Source: Actinomycetales bacterium (GTDB taxonomy: Bacteria > Actinomycetota > Actinomycetes > S36-B12 > UBA5976). Taken from it: DNA of 64,000 nucleotides. Of this stretch, positions 41,796 through 50,703 are shown in pieces. The stretch covers positions 62,001 to 126,000 of the forward strand of contig JAGWXT010000003.1 of the NCBI GenBank assembly GCA_018969715.1, written 5' to 3'. The first letter of the stretch is position 1. The number at the start of each line of letters is the position of its first letter. The notes under the pieces are model-generated. The model did no database searches, was not told the origin of the DNA, and saw nothing but the letters and a program-made list of their open reading frames with translations. Both the position numbers and the translations under genes were made by a program.

Positions 41796-43094
41796 GTGCC
41801 AACGAATCCCCGGGCCCGATTCGGCCCTGTACAGCGCGCACTGGCCATTGCCGCAGGCGCCATCCTGGCAGTCGGTGTCGTTCCGGCATCCGCTGCGCCA
41901 GCCCCCGCGGAGACCGGGGTAACGGACAAGCAGATCGTCCTGGGCAGCACGCTGCCGCTCACTGGCATCGCATCGGCCGGCTACAAGGATCTGGCCCCGG
42001 CCGCGAAGGCGTACTTCGACTATGTGAACGCCAACGGCGGGGTGAACGGACGCTCCATCGTGCTGAAGTACTACGACGATGAGTACAACCCGGCCAAGAC
42101 GCCCATCGAGACCCGCAAGCTGATCAACGCCGACAAGATCTTCGCGATGTTCCAGGCGCTGGGCACGCCCACCCACTCCACGGTCGTGCGCGACCTGAAC
42201 CGTCGTCAGATTCCCGATCTGTTCGTCAACACCGGCTACAGCGGGTTCGACAACGCCGCCACCTACCCGATGACCTTCCCGCTGTTCCCCAGCTACGTGG
42301 TCGAGGCGAAGGCGATGGCCTACTTCATCCAGAACACCCCGGATCTGGCCAGCAAAACGAGGTGCCTCTTCTACCAGGCCGGTGAGTTCGGTGACGACTC
42401 CCGTCGCGGGTTCGCCGACGCCGGAATGACCTTCGCCACCACCACCTCCTACGCCTCCGGCCAGCAGCTGGTGAGCCTTGCGCCGCAGGTCGCCAAGCTC
42501 AAGGCCGCCAACTGCCAGCTGGTGGTCTTCTTCGGTGTCACCAGCGCCACCGCACGGTTGCTCGGCGATTCAGCACGGGGCGCCTTCGCGCCGACGTGGC
42601 TGGTGACCTCCGTGGGTGCCGACTACGACTCACTCGTCGCGGCCGGGGTGCCGGCGGCACTGATCAACGGCGTCAACAGCCCGAGCTTCCTGCCGCCTGC
42701 CAATGACGCCGCCGACCCCTACGTGGCGAAGTTCAAGGCGATCCTCAGCCAGTACGGCAAGGACGTGCCGTTCAACAACTTCACGCTCTCGGCGATGAAC
42801 GCGGCGTACCTGGCGACCCAGGCGATGGCGCTCACCGGACCCAACCTCACCCGGGCCGGGCTGGTCACCACGCTCAACACCAAGGCATCCCAGCTGAAGT
42901 CGGCCGGGCTGACGCCGCTGGTCTACTCGAAGTCCTCCCACCAGGGGTACACCGGGTACTACCTCGGCCGCTACGACGCGGCGGGCAACCTCGTGCGCCA
43001 GACCGACTTCGTCGTCACCGCGACGAATGGCCCGGGTGTGGCGGCGAAGTCGACCTACCGCCGCCCCGCCGCGCCGGCGAAGCTGCTCCCGTGA
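41796..43094 (+). CDS. Branched-chain amino acid-type ABC transporter substrate-binding protein
   Basis: 432 residues from a GTG with GGGAGG about 8 nt upstream. A signal peptide (basic start PTNPRARFGPVQR, hydrophobic core ALAIAAGAILAVGVV, then ASAAPA) is followed by the periplasmic-binding type 1 fold: IVLGSTLPLTG, YFDYVNANGGVNGRSI, YDDEYNPAKT and AMFQALGTPT. No lipobox Cys is seen, so it may be freely secreted or held another way. It should deliver the substrate to LivHMGF at 37127-40608 although a GT2-DUF2304 pair lies between. The substrate is unknown. Confidence 0.9.
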   Translation: MPTNPRARFGPVQRALAIAAGAILAVGVVPASAAPAPAETGVTDKQIVLGSTLPLTGIASAGYKDLAPAAKAYFDYVNANGGVNGRSIVLKYYDDEYNPAKTPIETRKLINADKIFAMFQALGTPTHSTVVRDLNRRQIPDLFVNTGYSGFDNAATYPMTFPLFPSYVVEAKAMAYFIQNTPDLASKTRCLFYQAGEFGDDSRRGFADAGMTFATTTSYASGQQLVSLAPQVAKLKAANCQLVVFFGVTSATARLLGDSARGAFAPTWLVTSVGADYDSLVAAGVPAALINGVNSPSFLPPANDAADPYVAKFKAILSQYGKDVPFNNFTLSAMNAAYLATQAMALTGPNLTRAGLVTTLNTKASQLKSAGLTPLVYSKSSHQGYTGYYLGRYDAAGNLVRQTDFVVTATNGPGVAAKSTYRRPAAPAKLLP

Positions 43095-43143
43095 GCGACC
43101 CGGCACCCACGTCCAACGTCCTGACTGTGAAGGAGTCCTGACC

Positions 43144-44901
43144 ATGTCCACTCGTCCGTTCACCCGGCTCATCGCCGGCGTGGCGGCGGCCGGCCTGCTG
43201 CTTGGCATCCCGGTCGCCGTCACCACCGCCAGCGCGCAGTCCAGTGCATGCGCCCTGGGTGCCACCTGCGAGGGCAACCTCGCCGGCACCCTCGGCACAT
43301 CCCCGTACACCATCAAGATGCCGGCCACCTTCAATGGCACGGTGCTGATCTACTCGCACGGGTACCGGTTCGCCACCCCGATCCCGGAGCGGTTCGCCGG
43401 GCCGCTCGGCCTGCTCAACAACCCCAACTACGACCGGATCACGCTGACCGGAACCGATGGCGCCACATTCACCGCCGCCTTCGGCAGCGCAACGGCGTAC
43501 ATCGGCAACAACCGGGCGGAGATCGTGCCCGCGCCCGCGGCCACCCTCGGTCTCGCGGCGGCGGCAGCCTCCGCGGCTGACCTCGAGGCGAGCCTGCTGG
43601 CCAAGGGGTACGCCCTCGCCGGCGTCGGCTACGCGCGACAGGGCTGGGCCACCGCCGAGGGGTTGGAGGCCAACAGCAACCTGATTGGGCTGATCAACTC
43701 CGGTGGAATCGCCGGGGTGAAGAAGATCGCCGTCTGGGGATCCTCACTCGGCTCAACGGTGGCGCTGGCAACCGCCCAGGCCAATCCGCGAACGGTCTCT
43801 GGCGTGATGCCCCTGTGCGGGGTGCAGGCCGGACCGATCCAGGCCTTCGACACCGCCATGACGGTGCTGTTCACCTGGAAGGCGCTCGTCGCCCCGAACC
43901 TGCGGGTGGCGAACTACCAGTCCTATGCGCAGGCCCTGACCGACCTCGCCACGGTGCTCACGACCTTGGGCACGAGCACCTCGGCGACGGTCTCCCAGGT
44001 GGGCTACCCGGTGTTCCAGGCGAACTTCCTCGCCGGGCTCCTCGGTGGGCTGCCGACGAAGTCGGCCACCTTCGATGGCCAGACGGTCAACCCGCTGTTC
44101 CTGCCGACCCTCGCCACCGGCAACACGGCGCTGGCGCTGTCGTACTCACCGACGAGCTCGGGATCGAGTTCACTGGCGGCGATGCTCCAGAACGTCGGAG
44201 CGGCGGCAGCGCTGGGCATTCTCGGTCGCTTCGAACTCGAGCAGCGCGCACGGGTGGCGGGCAACCTGCCAGCCGGCTCGAACCTCGCGTTCAACGGCAA
44301 CCTCAATGTGGACTACACCAAGTTGCTCTCCGTTGAGCAGCGGGCGCAGTTCGCCGATGCCCTCAATGCGAATACGGCCGGCCAGGAGGACCTCCTTGAC
44401 CGGATGTTCGCCCAGTTGGCGCTGAGCAAGGGCAATGCGACCTTCCGGTACCAGCAGAACCCCACGGTGGTCGGGGTAGTCAACGCCCTGCCGGGAGTGA
44501 CGGGCAAGAACCCGCAGCCGACGGTGGCGATCTCCGATCTGTATGACGCGGTGACCCCGGCGGGCAACCTGCTTGCCTACACCCAGACGCTGGCTCCGAA
44601 GAAGCGCAACTCGGTTGCGTACTACACCGTGCCGCCGACATCCGGGTACACGCAGTTCACCCCCGCCGGGGCGATCTCGCCGACGACGGCGGTCTACTCC
44701 GGTGTTGGGCACTGCAACTTCGCCGACAACAACGGCGGCCAACTGAAGGCGGTCGTGGACGTTCTTGCGACGTACATGAACTCCGGCGACGTCGCCGGAG
44801 CCGCCAAGGCCAACAGCGTGCGGCGACGCACGAACGGCATCGAGTCCGATCGGGCCTTCCAGCCCCCGGCACTGAAGGACACCGCAGCAGCCAGCAGCTG
44901 A
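43144..44901 (+). CDS. Secreted alpha/beta hydrolase of unknown substrate
   Basis: 585 residues. A signal peptide (FTRLIAGVAAAGLLLGIPVAV, cut near ASAQS) leads to an alpha/beta hydrolase domain with VLIYSHGYR (oxyanion loop), the nucleophile elbow WGSSLG with Ser201, a late Asp in SDLYDAVTP and the His in GVGHCNF, all in the right order for a catalytic triad. A large helical insert lies between. It is likely an esterase or lipase. GAAGGAG precedes the ATG. It starts 49 nt after the binding-protein gene, so the two are probably co-expressed; the enzyme may release the compound the importer takes up (inference). Confidence 0.82.
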   Translation: MSTRPFTRLIAGVAAAGLLLGIPVAVTTASAQSSACALGATCEGNLAGTLGTSPYTIKMPATFNGTVLIYSHGYRFATPIPERFAGPLGLLNNPNYDRITLTGTDGATFTAAFGSATAYIGNNRAEIVPAPAATLGLAAAAASAADLEASLLAKGYALAGVGYARQGWATAEGLEANSNLIGLINSGGIAGVKKIAVWGSSLGSTVALATAQANPRTVSGVMPLCGVQAGPIQAFDTAMTVLFTWKALVAPNLRVANYQSYAQALTDLATVLTTLGTSTSATVSQVGYPVFQANFLAGLLGGLPTKSATFDGQTVNPLFLPTLATGNTALALSYSPTSSGSSSLAAMLQNVGAAAALGILGRFELEQRARVAGNLPAGSNLAFNGNLNVDYTKLLSVEQRAQFADALNANTAGQEDLLDRMFAQLALSKGNATFRYQQNPTVVGVVNALPGVTGKNPQPTVAISDLYDAVTPAGNLLAYTQTLAPKKRNSVAYYTVPPTSGYTQFTPAGAISPTTAVYSGVGHCNFADNNGGQLKAVVDVLATYMNSGDVAGAAKANSVRRRTNGIESDRAFQPPALKDTAAASS

Positions 44902-44908
44902 CAGCAGC

Positions 44909-44951
44909 ACATCAGCGCCTGACCCGGGGACCTCGGGTCAGGCGCTGATGT
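44909..44951. terminator. Strong 18-bp perfect hairpin between convergent genes
   Basis: ACATCAGCGCCTGACCCG (44909-44926) pairs perfectly with 44934-44951 across a 7-nt loop. There is no T-run, as is common in GC-rich actinobacteria. It lies between the stops of the convergent hydrolase and fucosyltransferase genes, so it could stop transcription in both directions. Confidence 0.75.
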
Positions 44952-44977
44952 GTCGGTGGTCGGGCCGCCGGTCCCGC

Positions 44978-45889
44978 TCAGCCGGGGATGCGCAGGGTGC
45001 GCTGCCGCTGTCGCCACTGCGCGGGCAGCAGCCGGGGCGGTTCCGGTACCCCCGGGGCAAGCCACGGTCGCGGTGCGATGACGGGGGCGCTGCGGGCGCC
45101 CACTGCCAGCCAGGCTCCCCACCAGGAGAAGGAGCTGTTGCTCATGACGACCCCACCGGCGTCGGCAAGCACGGCCAAGTCCGCCCACGGGTCCGCAGCG
45201 GAGCGGGTGAGCACCTCAGCCGGCAGTTCCGGGCCGCTGGCCGCCAGCAGGGCAGCCGCCGCCGGTGGGTTATCGCTCACCACCACGACCGTCGACAGCC
45301 CGGTGTCGGCGAGCAGCTCGGCCACCGCCGCTGCGTAGTACGCCGGATCGGTGAGGCCGTGGTGGGCGGTTGTCCGGGCGTCACCGGCGAAGTCCCCCAG
45401 CCGGATGTGGACTGCGAGGTAGCGCCCGGCCACCAGTGCCGTTCGGCCGGCGCGGGCCTGCCGGTCCATTTCCTCCTCATGTGTGCGCGCCAGCACGAGT
45501 CGAGCGGTCAGTGCCGGGGTGAGCACATCCGCGGCCGCGCAGACTGTGGGGTGATCGTGGAAGTAGCCGAGGACCCAGCGTGTGCGCGGAACGATTCGGC
45601 TGGTGACGTCATCGGCGGGGGTGCGCTCGACAACGGCCAACCCGCCGCCGAGTCGATCCAGCCCGACGAGGACCGCCGCCGGGGGTCCACCGGCCCGGAT
45701 CGGGGGCAGCCCGGCCAGTCCGGTGAGGGCCAGCGTGCGAGGGGTGTAGCCGCGCCACGCCGGTGGGGTCAGCAGGGAGGTGTTGAGCACGACCGTGCGG
45801 CCGGTCCGGGCCTGCCAGGCAAGGGCGCCGGCCAGTTGGAAGAGCTGGTTGCCCAGCCCACCGAGGAGCATGAAGGTGGTTGTGGGCAT
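44978..45889 (-). CDS. GT11 alpha-1,2-fucosyltransferase family protein
   Basis: 303 residues. The three GT11 motifs are present: GGLGNQLFQ at the N-terminus (10-18), HIRLGDF (161-167, the GDP-fucose-binding H-x-R-x-G-D), and SNSSFSWWGAW (250-260). Such enzymes move fucose from GDP-fucose to the 2-position of a galactose, giving the H-antigen type Fuc-Gal unit. No signal peptide is seen, so it acts in the cytoplasm on a lipid-linked glycan. It diverges from a set of three glycosyltransferases with 20 nt between start codons. Confidence 0.93.
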   Translation of the reverse strand: MPTTTFMLLGGLGNQLFQLAGALAWQARTGRTVVLNTSLLTPPAWRGYTPRTLALTGLAGLPPIRAGGPPAAVLVGLDRLGGGLAVVERTPADDVTSRIVPRTRWVLGYFHDHPTVCAAADVLTPALTARLVLARTHEEEMDRQARAGRTALVAGRYLAVHIRLGDFAGDARTTAHHGLTDPAYYAAAVAELLADTGLSTVVVVSDNPPAAAALLAASGPELPAEVLTRSAADPWADLAVLADAGGVVMSNSSFSWWGAWLAVGARSAPVIAPRPWLAPGVPEPPRLLPAQWRQRQRTLRIPG

Positions 45890-45909
45890 CGGTCGGCAAA
45901 GATAGTCGT

Positions 45910-46815
45910 ATGCCGGCGGATGTCCTGATGGTGCTCAGCCCGGGGGATCAGCCGCGTCTGGCCACCCTCGCCGTGCGCAGTGTCGCCCGCCAGTTCGATG
46001 GGTCGATCGGGCACGGCTCCGCCGACCCGTCAATCCTCACGGAGGTGACGGTCATCCTCGTCGTGAACGGCTCACTGCCCCCACCGCTGCGGGATGTCGT
46101 CGACGACGCAGCAGATGTGCTCAGTGGTCGCCTGACCATCGTCACCAGACCTGACTGCGCCGATCTGGGCACCGCACTCAACGCTGGGCTCGCCGCCGGT
46201 GAGGCACCGTGGGTGATCCGCCAGGATCCCGATGACCTCTCCCTGCCCGATCGCTTCACCCGTCTGCTCACCGCGGCCGCCACCGGTGAGTGGGACCTCC
46301 TCGGCTCCGCGCTGATCGAACGGGATGGCGATGGCCAGCTCTGGTTGCGCCGGTACCCCAGCGGAGAGTCGGCGATCCGGCGCGAGCTGGCACGCAACAA
46401 CCCCTTCGCCCACTCCACCGTGATCGTGCGGCGTTCCCTGCTGGACGCTGCCGGTGGCTACCGCCGGCGGGCGTTCATGGAGGACTACGACCTCTGGGCG
46501 CGGATGATCGCGGCCGGGGCGCGGGTGGACAACCTCCCGGAGCCGCTGGTCGTCTACTCCGCCGCCGGCCTGTTCACCCGGCGCGCCCATCCGGCGTCGG
46601 TGGGCGCGGAGGCCGCCATGCTCACCGAACTCGTCCGCCTCGGCCTGCTGCCTGCGTGGCGCGCCCCTCTGCTGCTCGCAGGCCGGATCGGCTACCGGCT
46701 CGCCCCGGATCCCGTGAAGCGCGCCGCCTACCGCGCCGCCTACCGACGCCCCCTCACCGCTGAGCAGACGGCGACGACGATCGCCCTGCTCGGTGATCTT
46801 GCCGTCCCGGTATGA
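45910..46815 (+). CDS. GT2 family glycosyltransferase
   Basis: 301 residues. GT2 signs are VLMVLSPGDQPRLATLAVRSV, a GLAAGEAPWVIRQDPDD site (Asp-Pro-Asp-Asp as metal/nucleotide site), NNPFAHSTVIVRRSLL and YRRRAFMEDYDLWARM (the ED catalytic-base motif). The donor and acceptor are unknown. First of a run of three overlapping glycosyltransferase genes; the stop overlaps the next ATG (ATGA). Confidence 0.85.
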   Translation: MPADVLMVLSPGDQPRLATLAVRSVARQFDGSIGHGSADPSILTEVTVILVVNGSLPPPLRDVVDDAADVLSGRLTIVTRPDCADLGTALNAGLAAGEAPWVIRQDPDDLSLPDRFTRLLTAAATGEWDLLGSALIERDGDGQLWLRRYPSGESAIRRELARNNPFAHSTVIVRRSLLDAAGGYRRRAFMEDYDLWARMIAAGARVDNLPEPLVVYSAAGLFTRRAHPASVGAEAAMLTELVRLGLLPAWRAPLLLAGRIGYRLAPDPVKRAAYRAAYRRPLTAEQTATTIALLGDLAVPV

Positions 46816-47624
46816 GCACCCCTGCCCATGCGGCGGTGAGCGTGGTGATCCCGACGTTCAACCGCGCAGACCGGCTCGCAGCGGCAATCCGCTCGGCCCT
46901 GGCTCAGAGCCACCCGCCGAGCGAGGTGCTCATCTGCGATGACGCCTCAACCGACTCCTCTGCCACCGTTGTGGCCGCCATCGGCGATGACCGGGTGCGC
47001 TGGCTGCCGGCGACGGTCAACAGCGGCAGCCCAGCCCAGCCACGCAACCGGGGGGTTGCGGCCGCCACCGGCCAGTGGGTGGCCTTCCTCGACAGCGATG
47101 ACACCTGGCTGCCGGGTCACCTGGCAAGCGTTCTCAGCACCGCCGCCGCCGCCGGGGCACCCTTGGCCTGTGGCAATGCGTGGGTGCACGAGGCGGGGCA
47201 GCCGGTGATTCGGCGGTACCTGCGCCGCCCGCCGTCGGTCCTGCCGCGCACGCGGCTGCTTTGGGACAACGCCGTCATCACCAGTTCGGTGATCGTCCGC
47301 ACCGATGTGCTCCGGGCGGCCGGACCCTTCCCCACCGGTTACGGTTTCGGCATCTATGAGGACTATGCGCTCTGGCTCCGGCTCAGCCTGACCGTGCCGT
47401 TCCCGGTGGCCGCCGAGCCCACCGTCCGCTACCACCGGGCGACTCCGGGAGCGGCCAGCGGCCAGGTCATCGCATACCCCAGCCTGCTCGCCAATGCCGC
47501 GGAGCACCGCAACTGGTGCCGCACCCACGGACGGCCCGGTGCCGCCCGCGCCGTGTGGCGGATCCGTGCCCGGGCCGAGTCCGGGCGGATCGTGCGCGCT
47601 GTCCGACGGGCCGTCCGCCGGTGA
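46812..47624 (+). CDS. GT2 family glycosyltransferase
   Basis: 270 residues. It has VSVVIPTFNRADRLAAAIRSAL, ICDDASTD, NSGSPAQPRNRG, WVAFLDSDDTWLPGHL (the DSDD metal site) and YEDYALWLRLSL with the ED catalytic motif. A classic inverting GT-A enzyme that probably extends the same glycan as its neighbours. The stop overlaps the GT6 start (GTGA). Confidence 0.9.
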   Translation: MSTPAHAAVSVVIPTFNRADRLAAAIRSALAQSHPPSEVLICDDASTDSSATVVAAIGDDRVRWLPATVNSGSPAQPRNRGVAAATGQWVAFLDSDDTWLPGHLASVLSTAAAAGAPLACGNAWVHEAGQPVIRRYLRRPPSVLPRTRLLWDNAVITSSVIVRTDVLRAAGPFPTGYGFGIYEDYALWLRLSLTVPFPVAAEPTVRYHRATPGAASGQVIAYPSLLANAAEHRNWCRTHGRPGAARAVWRIRARAESGRIVRAVRRAVRR

Positions 47625-48475
47625 CATCTGCACGGGTCTGCGGGGTGCTCGTCATTGCCACTGGCGGGTACACCCGGTACCTGCCGGGACTGCTGGCCGG
47701 GCTCAACCGGGCGGCACGGGCGGTCGATGGGCCGCGCCTGGAGTTGGTCTGCTTCAGCGATCAGCACCCCCATGAGGTGCCCGGCCTGTCCGCGGCGATC
47801 ACCGGTGAGGTGCCGATCCGCTGGCTGCCCTGGGGCGCCTTCACCTGGCCGCTGCCCACCCTGCTGCGATTTGAGGCGTTCAGCCGGGCTGGCTCGGCAC
47901 TGAGCGACCTCGACCACCTGCTCTACCTTGATGTCGATATGGCCGTGCGGGGTGCGCTCGGCCCGCTGGTCGGCCCCGGTCTGGTTGCCGTCACGCACCC
48001 GGGGTACTCCGCCACCCCCGCACGCGCGCCCTTCGTCGATGACCCGACCTCGGGGGCCCACGTGCCGGCCGATCGACGAATCGGCTACGTCTGCGGCGGT
48101 GTCCAGGGGGGGCGCCGTGACGCGTACCTTGCCGCCAGTGATGAACTGGCCGGCCGGATCCGCCACGACCTCGGACGCGGACACATCCCCCGTTGGCACG
48201 ATGAGTCCTACTGGAATGCGTGGATCGCCGAGATGCGCCACCGGTCGGCGGACCTGACGATCCTGCCGTCGGAGTACTGCTGGCCAGAGGAGTGGGTCAC
48301 CCCGACCCAGCCGGGGGTCATCATCGCCCTGCGCAAGCCGGTGCTGACCCGCCGCCGGCAGCCCCCCCTGGCAACGGCGCGGGATATCGCCGTGCGTGGC
48401 GCCGGAAGCGCCCTGCTGCGCCTGCGTCGACCGGCGCCCCCGCGCCCCGATGTGCCAGTGGACGGGATGCCATGA
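47621..48475 (+). CDS. GT6 family glycosyltransferase (ABO blood-group / alpha-1,3-galactosyltransferase family)
   Basis: 284 residues from the GTG in a GTGA overlap. The order of motifs follows vertebrate GT6: an FSDQ strand, LLYLDVDMAVRG with a DVD metal site (104-106), THPGYS (126-130), a FVDDPTSGAHVP loop, GYVCGGVQGG (donor pocket), RWHDESYWNAW with the catalytic Glu of HDES (193-196), and LPSEYCW. These line up with human GTA (CVDVDMEF, LHPGFY, WHDESHLN, LSPEYLWD). The expected reaction is retaining transfer of Gal or GalNAc to the 3-position of a galactose that may carry fucose. It sits three genes from a GT11 fucosyltransferase. As far as I recall most bacterial GT6 have NxN in place of DxD, so the intact DVD is notable. 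Confidence 0.86.
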   Translation: MTSARVCGVLVIATGGYTRYLPGLLAGLNRAARAVDGPRLELVCFSDQHPHEVPGLSAAITGEVPIRWLPWGAFTWPLPTLLRFEAFSRAGSALSDLDHLLYLDVDMAVRGALGPLVGPGLVAVTHPGYSATPARAPFVDDPTSGAHVPADRRIGYVCGGVQGGRRDAYLAASDELAGRIRHDLGRGHIPRWHDESYWNAWIAEMRHRSADLTILPSEYCWPEEWVTPTQPGVIIALRKPVLTRRRQPPLATARDIAVRGAGSALLRLRRPAPPRPDVPVDGMP

Positions 48476-49644
48476 CCCTGCCGGGTCGGTTCCGCACCCT
48501 CGTTCTGCTCGGGTTGTCCGGGGTGCTGTGGCTCATGACGCCCTCACCGACGACGGCCGCCCCACCCGGGATCGACTTCCTCGGTACACCCGTGAGCGAC
48601 CAGCTTGCGCGACTGCCCAACCTGGCCGATGTGCGCACAACCCTCGGCGGCCGGCCGCGAATGGAGCCGCCGGAGTACATGGGCCCGGCGGGCAACCGGT
48701 ACGGGGCCTTCGCCGACGACCCGGGCTTCCGCGGCAAGATCGTCGGCTCCTACTACCACGAGGATGATCGGCTGTTCGCGACGATCGTCAAGTTCGACAC
48801 CGCCCGCAATGCTGCCGCGGCTGTGGCGGCCAATGCGGTGAGTTGGGGCACACCCGTGCCGGGGACGATCCCCGGGCAGGTGATCGGGGGTGCGCGCTAC
48901 TGGAGCTACTCCGGCAGCGATGCCGAGCGCCGCCTCACCGCCGCCTACGCGGTCACCGCTGATCCAACCCCGACCCTGCTGCGGGTGCTCTGCGACCGCG
49001 TCGATCGCCCGGGGGGAGCACGTGAGCGCTGCACCCCATCGGATCTGCAGGCGATGATCGCCACCATGGTGCGCACCCCACCCGCGCCCACCCTCACCGC
49101 GGAGTCCGCCCGCCTGCTGCCCCGCACCCCGCCAGCCGGGCTCACGCCGATCCTCACCACCACCCCCGCCCGCTGGCCCACTCCCGTCACGGGTCGTGCC
49201 CCGGCGCAGCCGCTGTGGTCCTGGTACCGGGCCAGTGGACCGCTGATGCGGGCCATGCCCGAGGAAACCCTGACCACCCAGTCGGTGGCCACCGCCGACA
49301 CCCGGGTCAGCGTGGAGGTCAGCACTGTGCGGGTCACCAGCGGCGCCCGCGCCGCCGCCTTCACCGCCAATGGCTGTGCACAGCGCGACCGCGGGTGCCG
49401 CAGTGAGCGACCCGCCACCCCCCTGCCCGCGGGCGCCCAGATGGTCAGCCTCGGGGCGAACTTCACCGAGCTGTCCGGGGTGGAGGTGCGCGCGGTTGCT
49501 CAGGGCCGGCTGTTCGTCGCGGTCTGCGATGTCGGCGGCGGGCTGGTGACAATGAGCCCGGAGCAGATCGACATCTGCCTGGCGCTCCTGCCGCCGGTGA
49601 CGGCCGCCTACCTCGGGACCGCCGGTGGGGCCGCGGCCGGCTGA
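48472..49644 (+). CDS. Secreted protein of unknown function
   Basis: 390 residues. A signal peptide is clear (TLPGRFRTLVLLGLSGVLWLM, then TPSPTTAAPP). The mature part has Trp/Tyr-rich segments (ARYWSYSGS, LWSWYRASG) and several Cys pairs (for example CAQRDRGC and FVAVCDVGG with later ICLALL) that could form disulfides. No family is recognised. It is coupled to the GT6 gene by an ATGA overlap and may belong to surface glycan assembly or protection, but nothing in the sequence proves this. Confidence 0.72.
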   Translation: MTLPGRFRTLVLLGLSGVLWLMTPSPTTAAPPGIDFLGTPVSDQLARLPNLADVRTTLGGRPRMEPPEYMGPAGNRYGAFADDPGFRGKIVGSYYHEDDRLFATIVKFDTARNAAAAVAANAVSWGTPVPGTIPGQVIGGARYWSYSGSDAERRLTAAYAVTADPTPTLLRVLCDRVDRPGGARERCTPSDLQAMIATMVRTPPAPTLTAESARLLPRTPPAGLTPILTTTPARWPTPVTGRAPAQPLWSWYRASGPLMRAMPEETLTTQSVATADTRVSVEVSTVRVTSGARAAAFTANGCAQRDRGCRSERPATPLPAGAQMVSLGANFTELSGVEVRAVAQGRLFVAVCDVGGGLVTMSPEQIDICLALLPPVTAAYLGTAGGAAAG

Positions 49645-49668
49645 TCCCGGGTCCCGGTGGGCCGGACC

Positions 49669-50703
49669 TCAGGCGAGCAGGTTGACCACCCGCGGGAAGA
49701 CCCCCGGCAGCCGTGCCCCGGCGAGCACGGTGGAACGGCCGACAGCGGTCGACGTTGTGCGCAGCAGGCCCGTCGTCAGCCACCGTGAGCGCCGAGTGAC
49801 GCGGCGCAGCGCACGCTCGTAGTCGGTGATCCCGTCGGTCGTCACAGCGGCCACCGCCGCCCGCGCGCCCAGCAGGCCACTGGCGATGCCCTCACCGGTG
49901 AGGGCGTCCACGTAGCCCGCGGCATCCCCCACCAGCAGGACCCGGCCACAGCGTTGACGCACCGCCCGCTGTTCCAGTCCAGACACCCCGCGCACGGTGC
50001 TCACCACCGTTGCCCCCAACAGCCGTGCCGCACCCGGGAAGCGCTCCCGCCACTGCTGCCACCCCACTCCGCGATGGCTGGTCAGGATCGCCGCCCCGAC
50101 CTCGGTCGGTGAAACCGGGGTCAGGTACAACTCGGCATCGGGCCGCCAGTGCACTTCGACGTGTGCCGTCCACGGGGTGATCCGAAGGTGGGCGCGCAGC
50201 CCGTACCGAACCGGCCAGCGCGCGGGTCGCCCCAGGCCGAGAAGGGTCCGGATGGGGGAGTGCAGGCCATCGGCGGCGATCGCGTGGTGGGCGCGGTAGC
50301 CGTCCACGCTCACCCCGCGGGCATCCTGGCTGACGGCGCGTACGCGATGGTGGATGACCTCGGCCCCGCTCCGCCGCACTGCCGACAGCAGGTGCTCCGT
50401 CAGGGCAGTGCGTCGCACCCCCCGACCCGGGCCGGCTGTGAAGTCCGCGCTCACCGCCTGACCGCGATCCTGGACGTAGGTGATCCCCGTGATCGGATGA
50501 CCGGCGGGGTCGATGCCGAGGTCGGCCAGCTCCCGCAGTGCCGTCGGCATCAGGCCCTCCCCACAGGCCTTGTCGAGGGTCGATGGCTGCGGTTGACGGC
50601 GCTCTAGCACCACGCACGTGAGGCCCGCGCGGCGTGCATGGAGGGCGCAGGCAAGTCCCACTGGTCCGGCGCCCACGATGAGCAGGTCGGCATCCACACT
50701 CAT
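49669..50703 (-). CDS. FAD-dependent oxidoreductase, hydroxylase / geranylgeranyl-reductase-like
   Basis: 344 residues. The FAD motif LLIVGAGPVGLACALHARRAG opens the protein, followed by the VVLERR strand end, ACGEGLMP (typical of the geranylgeranyl reductase/SrsC-like group), IAADGLHSPIR and the GRVLLVGDAAGYVDALTGEGIASGL second FAD motif. It is the last gene of a three-gene unit with an ICMT-type methyltransferase (ATGA overlap) and a type III polyketide synthase. In the Streptomyces srs locus a flavoprotein hydroxylates the phenolic ring, which is the likely role here. Confidence 0.88.
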   Translation of the reverse strand: MSVDADLLIVGAGPVGLACALHARRAGLTCVVLERRQPQPSTLDKACGEGLMPTALRELADLGIDPAGHPITGITYVQDRGQAVSADFTAGPGRGVRRTALTEHLLSAVRRSGAEVIHHRVRAVSQDARGVSVDGYRAHHAIAADGLHSPIRTLLGLGRPARWPVRYGLRAHLRITPWTAHVEVHWRPDAELYLTPVSPTEVGAAILTSHRGVGWQQWRERFPGAARLLGATVVSTVRGVSGLEQRAVRQRCGRVLLVGDAAGYVDALTGEGIASGLLGARAAVAAVTTDGITDYERALRRVTRRSRWLTTGLLRTTSTAVGRSTVLAGARLPGVFPRVVNLLA

